DNA of 64,000 nucleotides. It comes from Clostridium chromiireducens. GTDB taxonomy: Bacteria; Bacillota; Clostridia; Clostridiales; Clostridiaceae. Of the stretch, positions 57,024-64,000 are shown one piece after another. The stretch spans positions 1 through 64,000 of the forward strand of contig NZ_MZGT01000008.1 of the NCBI RefSeq assembly GCF_002029255.1. Direction: 5' to 3'. The stretch's first letter is position 1. The number at the start of each line of letters is the position of its first letter. Under the pieces are notes generated by a model. That model made no database searches. It worked only from the letters and a program-made list of their open reading frames with translations, and had not been told where the DNA came from. The position numbers and the translations under genes were made by a program.

Positions 57024-57893
57024 TTATTTATCCCAATACATTGGATGTATTAATGATGAAGGTAATTTGGTACTAGCGTCTCCCTTAGCTGTATTAATCT
57101 GAGCTTGAGTAACAAATATGCACCCTGCTAAATTAGCCCCTCTTAAATTAGCATCTCGTAAATCTGCTCCAATAAGATCTGCCCCGCTTAAATCAGTTCC
57201 ACTTAGGTTTGCTGCTATGAGAAATGCACCTCTTAAATCCGCTCCTCTAAGATTAGTTTTTCTAAGATCTACACCAAACAAATTTAATCTTCCTGCTATT
57301 GTTTTTTTACGTTTTAAAGTATTCTTTTGACCACTAATCATCTTAGAACGTACCATTTCACTAATCTCCTGAAGCATTGAATTTACAACATTTCTATGTG
57401 CTTCTATATCTATATTCATTAGCGAAGCAGCATCAAGAAAAGTAAGCTTTTCGGTCTCACTTATCAATTTACGAATTTCTTCATGAATTAAACTATTTGT
57501 TTGTACAGAAAAAGCTTCTGTTAAATACCATAACATCTCATGAAGCTGTCGCATGACTAAAAATACTTCACACATTTGCTTTTCTACTTCACTATTTTGA
57601 TTCCAGTCACGTCCTCGGTATGTAACTTGCGCAACCTTTTGCCCTGCACCGAAACAATCATAAGCTGTACATCCTTTAAGTCCCTTTTGACTAAGTTTCT
57701 TATGTATAAAGCAACGAAAATTTTTTTGCAAATTTATGCATGGCCTCCCTGCCACTTTATCTGTTGGAAATCCCTCAGCAGCAGAGAAATACAAAGCAAT
57801 ACAGCATAACCCAAAACATTTTTCACAATCTATTTTCAAATTTTTATATAATTCATCATCTCGTTCAATTCTATTTTCACATTTCATCTTCAT
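57024..57893 (-). CDS. Cys-rich pentapeptide-repeat protein
   Basis: 289 residues in three parts. Residues 1-90 form a Cys-rich module (CEKCFGLCC, GRPCINL, RCFIHK, GCTAYDCFGAG) that could bind metal or an Fe-S cluster. Residues about 90-190 are helical (EVFLVMRQLHEMLWYLTEAF...). Residues about 200-265 are about 11 pentapeptide repeats of A(D/N)LXX type (ADLRGAFLIAANLSGTDLSGADLIGADLRDANLRGANL), forming a right-handed beta-helix. Pentapeptide proteins often mimic DNA or bind partners such as gyrase. This Cys-plus-pentapeptide architecture occurs in clostridia but its function is unknown. Single gene. Confidence 0.8.
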   Translation of the reverse strand: MKMKCENRIERDDELYKNLKIDCEKCFGLCCIALYFSAAEGFPTDKVAGRPCINLQKNFRCFIHKKLSQKGLKGCTAYDCFGAGQKVAQVTYRGRDWNQNSEVEKQMCEVFLVMRQLHEMLWYLTEAFSVQTNSLIHEEIRKLISETEKLTFLDAASLMNIDIEAHRNVVNSMLQEISEMVRSKMISGQKNTLKRKKTIAGRLNLFGVDLRKTNLRGADLRGAFLIAANLSGTDLSGADLIGADLRDANLRGANLAGCIFVTQAQINTAKGDASTKLPSSLIHPMYWDK

Positions 57894-58222
57894 TCACCTC
57901 ATGTTTTAAAGCCTAAACCACTTCAACTTTTAAATTATACCATATATTCCATATTATAAGTTAATTCCTTATCAAAACAGACTTAGTGCACGATTTATCT
58001 AGAAATTTGTATAGCATTAAAAATCTTTGTTTATCTTGTATCCTTTTGGGCACACTTAACTTAGTTTACATTTTAAATACATCTTTCGTGAATCCCTTCA
58101 ATTTGCGCATTTACGCTAATTGAATCTTGACATTGATTTGAGGTAAAGTTTATTGTATCATAGATACTATATTAAAATATAAAAAATAATGTAAAATATT
58201 ATCATAAAGAAGAGGTATTTGT
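57894..58222. other. Promoter region of agu genes, no gene
   Basis: About 330 bp, AT-rich. A TTGACA at 58129-58134 with TATTGT or TATCAT some 17-19 nt downstream is a possible promoter for aguA. AAGAGG precedes the aguA ATG. No riboswitch or operator recognised. Confidence 0.4.
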
Positions 58223-59266
58223 ATGCATCCAACAGATTTTAATTATAAAATGCCTGCTGAATGGACTGCTCATGAGCGTACATTCATATCATGGCCAGTA
58301 AAAGATTCTATGTGTCATCCAGATAATCACCAAAGTGTTTGTGCTGGATATCAAGAATTTATCAAAGCAATTGCTGAATTTGAACCAGTTTCAGTAATTG
58401 TTAATCCAAATGAGCTAGAAAATGTTAAAGAGCTTTTTAATGAATCTAATATAGAATTGCTTCCAATTGAACATAACGATGCATGGCTTAGAGATAATGG
58501 ACCAACATTTATTATTGATGATGAAGGTAATAGAGCCGGAGTAAATTGGAGATTTAATGCTTGGGGCGGAAAATATGCTCCATGGGATTTAGATGATAAG
58601 GTAGCACCACAAATTTTAGAACATTATAATATTAAGAAATTTGATGCACCTCTAGTTATGGAAGGAGGTTCCCTTCATACAGATGGAGAAGGAACATTAC
58701 TTACTACAGAGGAATGTCTTTTAAATCCTAATAGAAATCCAGATCTTACTAGAGAACAGATTGAAACTTACTTAAAACAATACTTAAATATAGAAAAAGT
58801 AATTTGGCTAAAAAATGGTCTAGATGGTGATGAAACAGACGGTCATGTTGATAATATAGCGTGTTTTGCTGCGCCTGGCAAAATAATTATTCAGACATGC
58901 GATGATCCGAATGATGCTAACTACAAAATCACATTGGAAAATCTTGAAATCCTAAAAAATTCAACAGATGCCAAAGGAAGAAAATTAGAAATCATCCCAA
59001 TTAATCAACCTCCTAGAGCTGAATATAAAGGCGAAAGATTAACATTAAGCTACTTAAATTTTTATTTTGTAAATGATGGTATTATTTTACCTACTTTTGG
59101 CGGTAATGCGGCAGAAGCAGATAAAATGGCCGAAAAAGTATTAAGTCTGACTTTCCCTGATAGAAAAGTTAGAACTGTAAATGGAATGGCTGTTATTAAA
59201 GAGGGTGGTAACGTACATTGCACAACTCAGCAAATGCCATATCCAAGAAATCTAAAAGCACTATAA
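58223..59266 (+). CDS. aguA: Agmatine deiminase
   Basis: 347 residues of the guanidine-modifying family. HNDAWLRDNGPTFIID carries the substrate Asp/Glu residues, DGHVDNIACFAAPG the catalytic His, and GGNVHCTTQQMPYPRN the catalytic Cys (C333). It converts agmatine to N-carbamoylputrescine plus ammonia. The next gene, 22 bp downstream, is the amidase that finishes the path, so the two are an operon. AAGAGG ribosome site. Confidence 0.96.
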   Translation: MHPTDFNYKMPAEWTAHERTFISWPVKDSMCHPDNHQSVCAGYQEFIKAIAEFEPVSVIVNPNELENVKELFNESNIELLPIEHNDAWLRDNGPTFIIDDEGNRAGVNWRFNAWGGKYAPWDLDDKVAPQILEHYNIKKFDAPLVMEGGSLHTDGEGTLLTTEECLLNPNRNPDLTREQIETYLKQYLNIEKVIWLKNGLDGDETDGHVDNIACFAAPGKIIIQTCDDPNDANYKITLENLEILKNSTDAKGRKLEIIPINQPPRAEYKGERLTLSYLNFYFVNDGIILPTFGGNAAEADKMAEKVLSLTFPDRKVRTVNGMAVIKEGGNVHCTTQQMPYPRNLKAL

Positions 59267-59288
59267 GAAATAAGATGAGGTGATAATC

Positions 59289-60167
59289 ATGAGAAAAGTT
59301 AAAGTTGCAGCTACACAAATGAGCTGTTCATGTAATATTGACGAAAATATTTCTAAAGCAGAAAAATTCGTAAGAGAAGCAGCTGAAAAAGGTGCTCAAA
59401 TTATTCTACTTCAAGAATTATTTGAAACTCCATATTTTTGTCAAAAAGAGAAGTCTGATTACTATGTATATGCTACCGAAGTTGCGCAAAATAAAGCAAT
59501 TAATCACTTTAAAGAAATCGCTAAGGAACTTAAAGTAGTTCTTCCAATTAGTTTCTACGAAAAGAAAAACTATGCAAGATATAATGCTATAGCAATAATC
59601 GATGCTAATGGTGAAATTCTTGGAACATATAGAAAAAGCCACATTCCTGATGGACCTGGTTATGAAGAAAAGTTCTACTTTAATCCTGGAGATACAGGCT
59701 TTAAGGTATGGAATACACGTTATGGCAAAATTGGCGTAGGTATCTGTTGGGATCAGTGGTACCCAGAAGCTGCTAGATGTATGACTTTAATGGGAGCTGA
59801 AATGATCTTCTACCCTACTGCTATTGGTTCTGAACCACAAGACGGATCAATTGATTCAAAAGATCACTGGCAGGCTTGTATGTTAGGTCATGCTGCTTCT
59901 AATTTAATTCCTGTAATAGCATCAAACCGTGTTGGTATTGAAGAAGATGAAGACTCTAAAATCACATTCTACGGTTCTTCTTTTATAGCTGGACCACAAG
60001 GAAATAAAATTGTTGAAGCTAACCGTACAGAAGAAACTGTATTGGTTGCAGAATTTGACTTAGATCAATTAGAAACACAACGTATTGAATGGGGAATCTT
60101 TAGAGATCGTCGTCCAGATCTCTATAAAATAATAACATCTTATGATGGAGATTTAATTATTAAATAG
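59289..60167 (+). CDS. aguB: N-carbamoylputrescine amidase
   Basis: About 292 residues, nitrilase superfamily. Catalytic triad seen as Glu in LLQELFETPYF, Lys in YRKSHIPDGPGYEEKFYF and Cys in VGICWDQWYPEAARCM. It hydrolyses N-carbamoylputrescine to putrescine, CO2 and ammonia. The GTG at 59280 would add three residues, but the AGGTG site fits the ATG at 59289. Together with aguA it gives the agmatine-to-putrescine route. No agmatine transporter or arginine decarboxylase is visible here. Confidence 0.96.
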   Translation: MRKVKVAATQMSCSCNIDENISKAEKFVREAAEKGAQIILLQELFETPYFCQKEKSDYYVYATEVAQNKAINHFKEIAKELKVVLPISFYEKKNYARYNAIAIIDANGEILGTYRKSHIPDGPGYEEKFYFNPGDTGFKVWNTRYGKIGVGICWDQWYPEAARCMTLMGAEMIFYPTAIGSEPQDGSIDSKDHWQACMLGHAASNLIPVIASNRVGIEEDEDSKITFYGSSFIAGPQGNKIVEANRTEETVLVAEFDLDQLETQRIEWGIFRDRRPDLYKIITSYDGDLIIK

Positions 60168-60188
60168 ATAAATAAATAAGAATTATTT

Positions 60189-60222
60189 AAGAGCAAAATA
60201 ATTAATTTTATATTTTGCTCTT
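60189..60222 (+). terminator. aguAB terminator
   Basis: AAGAGCAAAATA / TATTTTGCTCTT, 12-bp perfect stem, then ATTAATTT, 22 nt after the aguB stop. It can also stop the converging MarR gene. Confidence 0.82.
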
Positions 60223-60312
60223 ATTAATTTATAAATAATTAATATATTCTATATTTTGACAAAAAACCATCTATCTCCAGTTAAGTTCATTAGATTCCAC
60301 AATCAAACAAAA

Positions 60313-60753
60313 TTATTTTGAATGACTAGATATCCAATCTTTCATCAAGTAATTCTTAAACATTTCTACAGTTTCATTACCTATGTTTTCAGAAATCTCT
60401 TCCTCTATCCGCCTTTTTATCTTTAGCATTTCTGTGGAATATTCCTCGCCTTTTTTAGTTAAGACTATCAACTTATCACGCTTATTTCCCTCAATAGGAA
60501 TCATCTTAATATAATTTTGTTCGATTAATTTCTTAGCGCTTTTATGAGCTGACTGTCTTGTTATATTCATTTTCCTCGCCACCTCAGCAACTGTCATACC
60601 TTTTATTTCTAACATTCCAAGCATATGAGATTCTGTGTCAGATACCTCATTTCCATTCTTCTTTAACCAAGCTTTCATAACTTCTTTTCTTAGTTTTCTA
60701 TGTTTTAAGCTCAATAAATCTATTATATTTAATCCTTTTAGATATTCATCCAT
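60313..60753 (-). CDS. MarR-family repressor divergent to DUF2798-like protein
   Basis: 146 residues. The winged helix is MLEIKGMTVAEVARKMNITRQSAHKSAKKLIEQNYIKMI with wing GNKRDKLIVLTKKGEE, flanked by dimerisation helices. It is divergent from a small membrane-protein gene. Two 17-bp sites (60926-60942 and 60970-60986) flank that gene's promoter and probably are its operators. Confidence 0.88.
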   Translation of the reverse strand: MDEYLKGLNIIDLLSLKHRKLRKEVMKAWLKKNGNEVSDTESHMLGMLEIKGMTVAEVARKMNITRQSAHKSAKKLIEQNYIKMIPIEGNKRDKLIVLTKKGEEYSTEMLKIKRRIEEEISENIGNETVEMFKNYLMKDWISSHSK

Positions 60754-60925
60754 TATTGAATCTCCTTTTAGTTTCTCATAATTTATGCTGAATATTAACT
60801 ACTATAATTAATATACTACACTGTTTTTTATATTACCATAAAATCTATATATCCATTATATTTCTATAAAATAACATATTATAAGTAGTATCAATTGTAA
60901 ATACCATGTAAAATGTATATTAAAA

Positions 60926-60986
60926 TTGTAACCCAAGTTGACTTTTTACATTTCTAAGTGTTATACTTATTGTAATCTTGGTTGAC
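60926..60986 (+). promoter_or_regulatory. Promoter of membrane-protein gene flanked by two MarR operators
   Basis: Promoter TTGACT (60938-60943)-N17-TTATAC (60961-60966). Site 1 TTGTAACCCAAGTTGAC (60926-60942) overlaps the -35. Site 2 TTGTAATCTTGGTTGAC (60970-60986) covers the start point. They are direct repeats (TTGTAA-N5-(R)GTTGAC), 44 bp apart, and each is a partial palindrome (TTGT..ACAA for site 2). A dimer at each site would block transcription. Confidence 0.7.
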
Positions 60987-61012
60987 AATTAAATTATAAA
61001 AGGAGATTTAAA

Positions 61013-61468
61013 ATGGGAAAAAATAAAAAAGAAAACTTTATATTTACACTTATTTGTTGTGCTTTAATGGTTTTAGGAATGACTATATACAATGTTATTC
61101 TTAGAAATGGATTAAGTAGTTCTTTATTAAAAGATGTTGTATTTGGGTTCTTACCAATTTTCTGTATTGCTTTAATTTTAGACTGGTTTCTTGTTGCGAA
61201 AATCGCAAAATCATTTGTAGCTAAACTAATAAATCATGATTCTCTACTTATTAAGAAGATTTTATTTACTTCATTTTTTATGGTATGCGGTATGTGCTTC
61301 TCATTATCGCTAATTACCTTAATAATTCATCAAGGAATATCTTCAGATCTTCCAATGAACTTTGCTACTACATTACTTAGAAATTTTATATTCGCTCTAC
61401 CACTTCAATTAATCATTGTTGGACCTATTGCAAGAACTATCTTCTTTAAGATTTATCCTGTAGTTTGA
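61013..61468 (+). CDS. DUF2798-like four-helix membrane protein
   Basis: 151 residues with four hydrophobic segments (about 12-32, 45-65, 85-110, 125-145) and conserved polar loops. It resembles the DUF2798 family of small inner-membrane proteins, function unknown. AAAGGAGA ribosome site. The strongly regulated promoter with two operators for the divergent MarR gene suggests it answers a stress or a small compound. Confidence 0.75.
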   Translation: MGKNKKENFIFTLICCALMVLGMTIYNVILRNGLSSSLLKDVVFGFLPIFCIALILDWFLVAKIAKSFVAKLINHDSLLIKKILFTSFFMVCGMCFSLSLITLIIHQGISSDLPMNFATTLLRNFIFALPLQLIIVGPIARTIFFKIYPVV

Positions 61469-61686
61469 TATTTATTTGAACTTACTTAACCATTTTCCAT
61501 TATCATTGTTAGTTTTATTTTTTCTTTAAATAACTTACTTAATATTTTAACCAACAAAAGAAATTTTTATAGTTAGAATTTAAGCTTTAGTACTCCCTTG
61601 TTTGAATAATGTTATCTATAGAAAATATTGTTGCATCATGTTATATTATTAATAAAGGATTATTATAGGGTATTAGGAGGAATTAC

Positions 61687-62523
61687 ATGATGGAAAAAAT
61701 TTTAGAATCACTAATTAACGTTGCACCAATTATAAGTGAAATGTTTGGAGGAAATGCAGCTGTTGCCATTTGTGACAAAACTGGTTGTATATTTTCTTTG
61801 GATGGAAAAAATGTTAAAGCACCTATACATGTTGGACAAGAAGCTGATATAGAATTAGCAAAAAAAACAGGTATTATAGATATGGTTTATAGACAAAAGA
61901 AAACTCTAACTACATTGTATAATAAAAAAGATCATGGTGTAGACTCAAAAGCAACTTTAATTCCTGCAATTGCTGATAACGGTGAAGTCGTAGGTTTTGT
62001 AAGTTTATCTACAAACATAGAGGATTTTACTAAGATAAAGACTTCTACAGAAGAATTAAAGAGTTCACTTCAAGAAACAAACTTGACGGTATCTGAAATT
62101 ACAAACAGTGCTGTACAATTATCAGAGAAGCTAAACCACATGGTTGAAAATACTAAAGACACTGAAAAATTAATAGCTGAAAGCAGCGAGGCTGTAACAC
62201 TAATTGAAAGCATCTCAAAACAATCTAACCTTTTAGGCCTTAATGCCGCAATTGAATCTTCGAGAGCTGGAGAATATGGAAAAGGTTTTTCAGTAGTTGC
62301 TGGAGAAATGAGAAAGCTAGCTTTAAATAGCGGTGAATCTTCTAAGAAAATTTCCGCTGCACTTGCTGAGATGAGCAATAGTATTAAGACAATAATTGAA
62401 ACAATAAATGAACTAGGACAAATAGCCACTAATCAAGCTGCTTCTTTAGAAGAAGTATCTGCAACAGTTGAACAAATAACTTTAAATTCTCAAGTATTAG
62501 TTGATAATATGAACATAAATTAA
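61687..62523 (+). CDS. Cytosolic chemoreceptor-like protein with N-terminal sensor
   Basis: 278 residues, no membrane helix. Residues 1-125 are a small sensor domain (MFGGNAAVAICDKTGCIFSL..., VGQEADIELAKKTGIIDMVYRQKKTLTTLYNKKDHGVDSKATLIPAIADNGEVVGFVSLS). Residues 130-278 are a short MCP signalling coiled coil with tip SKQSNLLGLNAAIESSRAGEYGKG. It resembles soluble receptors like B. subtilis YfmS. The coiled coil is half the length of full MCPs, so it may join arrays from the cytoplasm. Two ATGs follow AGGAGG; either may start. The sugar-binding protein gene lies downstream. Confidence 0.85.
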   Translation: MMEKILESLINVAPIISEMFGGNAAVAICDKTGCIFSLDGKNVKAPIHVGQEADIELAKKTGIIDMVYRQKKTLTTLYNKKDHGVDSKATLIPAIADNGEVVGFVSLSTNIEDFTKIKTSTEELKSSLQETNLTVSEITNSAVQLSEKLNHMVENTKDTEKLIAESSEAVTLIESISKQSNLLGLNAAIESSRAGEYGKGFSVVAGEMRKLALNSGESSKKISAALAEMSNSIKTIIETINELGQIATNQAASLEEVSATVEQITLNSQVLVDNMNIN

Positions 62524-62535
62524 CATTATGATAAA

Positions 62536-62567
62536 AGGGAGAACTACATTTACTGCAGTTCTCCCTA
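62536..62567 (+). terminator. Terminator after cytosolic receptor gene
   Basis: GGGAGAACT / AGTTCTCCC perfect 9-bp stem with a loop of about 11 nt, then TATAATTTTAA, about 15 nt after the stop. Confidence 0.8.
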
Positions 62568-62595
62568 TAATTTTAATCATAGTTTCATTTTTAAC

Positions 62596-62733
62596 TTAAT
62601 TAATTTTAGACATTTTTTGAGAAAATAATATACCTATAACACATAAAATTATTATAAAATAGAATATCGCATCATAACTATGAAGCAAATCCAATAATAG
62701 GCCAGAAGCCAACGCGCCACAGAATGTTCGTCT
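62596..62733 (-). pseudogene. C-terminal remnant of an MFS transporter
   Basis: On the minus strand 45 codons followed by a stop: RRTFCGALASGLLLDLL, then HSYDAIFYFIIILCVIGIL, then FSQKMSKIN. The GALASGLLLD...F.FI.I.. pattern is the last helix pair of an MFS protein. An in-frame stop lies immediately upstream and no start or further helices exist. The rest of 62524-62861 shows nothing else. Confidence 0.6.
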
Positions 62734-62873
62734 TTAATTATTTTAAATTACGATGATACTCGTCCTTATTCCCAAAGAACTTTTTCCTTAATTCTATGAA
62801 TATGAATAAATTTTTATAGAAAAAGATAAGCTACTACTAACTCTTATTTAATATAATTTACATGGAGGAGAAA

Positions 62874-63911
62874 ATGAAGATAATAAAAAAATTGTTATAT
62901 ATAATCATGTTTTTTATCTTTTTATTACAGAGTAGCAATCTTAATGCTTATGCAAGTATCAATTCCGAAATTCCTTATAATATAGCTGTATTTATAAATG
63001 ATTTTAATGATCTATTTATTTCTGATGTTATGAAAAATCTAGAAAACATCCAAAAAGAAAATAAAACTAAAGTTAATTTTACTTTTTTTGACGCAAGAGG
63101 AAACCAAGTTATCCAAAATCAAAACATTGACAATGCCCTTAATGATAACTTTGATCTTTTTGTGGTAAATCCCGTAAGTACTAACATAGATGAGCTTAAT
63201 TCCGTTCTTACAAAAATAACACAAAAAAATATTCCACTAATTATATACTATGCTCAAACTAAATCAATAATTAATTTTATCAGGCCTTATCGTAAAGGTA
63301 TCATCATTGATACAGATATTGAACAATCTGGAATTCTACAAGGTAAAATTCTCTCTGACATATGGGCTTCTAATAATGATGCTTTAGATAGAAATAAAGA
63401 TGGTGTAATGCAGTATGTTATGTTAAAAGGTCCAGCTAATAGTCCTGAGACAATTGCTAGATCTAAGTACTCTATTCAGACACTCAATGATGAAAGAATA
63501 AGAACTGAGGAGCTTACATCAATCGCTTGTAATTGGGATAAAAATTGTGCTAAGTCTGCTATTGAATCATATTTTTTAAAGAACGGAAATAAAATTGAAG
63601 CAATAATTGCAAATAATGATGCTATGGCAATAGGGGCTATTGAAGCACTTCAAAAATATGGTTACAACAAAGGTGATAACTCTAAATATATCCCAGTTGT
63701 TGGCGTTGATGCTCTTCCTGAGGCTCAAGAATTAATCAAACGAGGTCTTATGACAGGAACCGTTGTGCAAGATCCTGTTACTCATGCAAATGCGATTTAT
63801 ACTATTGGGATGAATTTAATATCTGGTGATAGTCCCCTAAATGGTACAAATTACAAATTTGATAATACAGGTACAACTGTTAGATTACCTTACACAGAAT
63901 ATTTTAAATAG
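62874..63911 (+). CDS. Sugar-binding protein (MglB-like) without lipobox
   Basis: 345 residues from the ATG at 62874 (GGAGG upstream; the in-frame ATG 12 nt earlier overlaps that site). Signal peptide to about residue 30 (...NLNAYA), without a lipidation Cys. Type I binding fold as in galactose-binding proteins: INSEIPYNIAVFINDF, NIPLIIYYAQ, ACNWDKNCAKSAIESYFLKN and IIANNDAMAIGAIEALQ, closing with VPVVGVDALPEAQELIKRG. No ABC transporter gene follows in the window. It may be released or stay anchored by its N-terminus. The cytosolic receptor upstream is not in the same transcript (terminator between). Confidence 0.85.
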   Translation: MKIIKKLLYIIMFFIFLLQSSNLNAYASINSEIPYNIAVFINDFNDLFISDVMKNLENIQKENKTKVNFTFFDARGNQVIQNQNIDNALNDNFDLFVVNPVSTNIDELNSVLTKITQKNIPLIIYYAQTKSIINFIRPYRKGIIIDTDIEQSGILQGKILSDIWASNNDALDRNKDGVMQYVMLKGPANSPETIARSKYSIQTLNDERIRTEELTSIACNWDKNCAKSAIESYFLKNGNKIEAIIANNDAMAIGAIEALQKYGYNKGDNSKYIPVVGVDALPEAQELIKRGLMTGTVVQDPVTHANAIYTIGMNLISGDSPLNGTNYKFDNTGTTVRLPYTEYFK

Positions 63912-63960
63912 CTTCGTCAAAAGCATTAACAACAAGCGATATTCAAAATATAAAAGTATA

Positions 63961-63984
63961 GCTGACCACAATTTTGTGGTCAGC
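63961..63984. terminator. Third copy of the CTGACCACAA palindrome
   Basis: GCTGACCACAA-TT-TTGTGGTCAGC, perfect, about 50 nt after the sugar-binding protein stop, followed by TATACTTATATTTTTC. It is the terminator of that gene and the third copy of the 22-bp core seen at 9902 and 29359. Confidence 0.8.
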
Positions 63985-64000
63985 TATACTTATATTTTTC

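Overview
This window is low-GC, AT-rich Firmicute DNA that best fits Clostridium sensu stricto (the C. beijerinckii / C. saccharoperbutylacetonicum type of solventogenic clostridium). The pointers are strong GGAGG ribosome sites, T-box and ZTP RNA switches, several clostridial methyl-accepting chemotaxis proteins, a class III fructose bisphosphatase, both GlnS and GltX, and the 5' end of a clostridial 16S rRNA. This placement is an inference from style and gene content, not from a search.

Layout. Positions 1-500 hold the 5' end of a 16S rRNA gene (minus strand, running off the left edge) and its strong promoter. From 1 to 6.5 kb come two near-identical KimA-type cation/amino-acid permeases in tandem and a TerC-type membrane protein. 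From 6.5 to 11 kb come a decayed GntR-like fragment, a stand-alone AICAR transformylase under a ZTP riboswitch, an NhaC-family antiporter and an unusual L-lactate-dehydrogenase-like enzyme. From 11 to 16 kb lie a chemoreceptor followed by a lipoprotein sugar-binding protein with no ABC permease, a broken MglB-like pseudogene and ribokinase. From 15.9 to 19.1 kb is a metal homeostasis block: CDF exporter, MntR/DtxR-type repressor, and divergent MntH importer behind a 14-bp palindrome. From 19 to 25 kb are a PHP phosphoesterase, a GT4 glycosyltransferase, glutathione peroxidase and fbp (with two direct repeats over its promoter). From 25 to 29.3 kb is a MarR-regulated heterodimeric ABC exporter with matching operators. 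From 29.4 to 31.1 kb is serS with its serine T-box. From 31.3 to 33.9 kb is a vanY-vanR-vanS-like operon without resistance ligase genes. From 34 to 42 kb are a YczE-type membrane protein, a 27-residue small membrane protein, an FMN glutamate-synthase-like protein, an isochorismatase-fold protein lacking its catalytic Cys, an Eis-type acetyltransferase, a YjdF-like membrane protein and a second MCP. From 42.7 to 50.5 kb are glnS, a third MCP, a TetR/MFS efflux pair and gltX.

The accessory stretch 50.5-54.3 kb is the richest in unexplained structure. It has an IS200/IS605-like right-end remnant in front of gltX, a LUD-domain protein, a VOC-family protein behind a complete T-box leader, two ~190-bp imperfect palindromes of one family, and a MarR-GNAT fusion. 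From 54.3 to 60.2 kb are a class II aldolase-like protein with an acetate/propionate-type CoA transferase, a Cys-rich pentapeptide-repeat protein, and the aguA-aguB pair for agmatine to putrescine. From 60.3 kb to the end are a MarR repressor divergent from a DUF2798-like membrane protein with two clear operators, a soluble chemoreceptor-like protein, an MFS remnant, and a second sugar-binding protein that has no lipobox.

Themes: three full MCPs, one cytosolic MCP-like protein and two orphan binding proteins (plus one dead one) suggest sugar sensing decoupled from transport. Several regulators have visible operators. No CRISPR array, prophage, intact IS element or tRNA gene was seen. The best leads are the palindromic repeat family, the T-box on a VOC gene, the chemoreceptor/binding-protein pairs, and enzymes with replaced catalytic residues.
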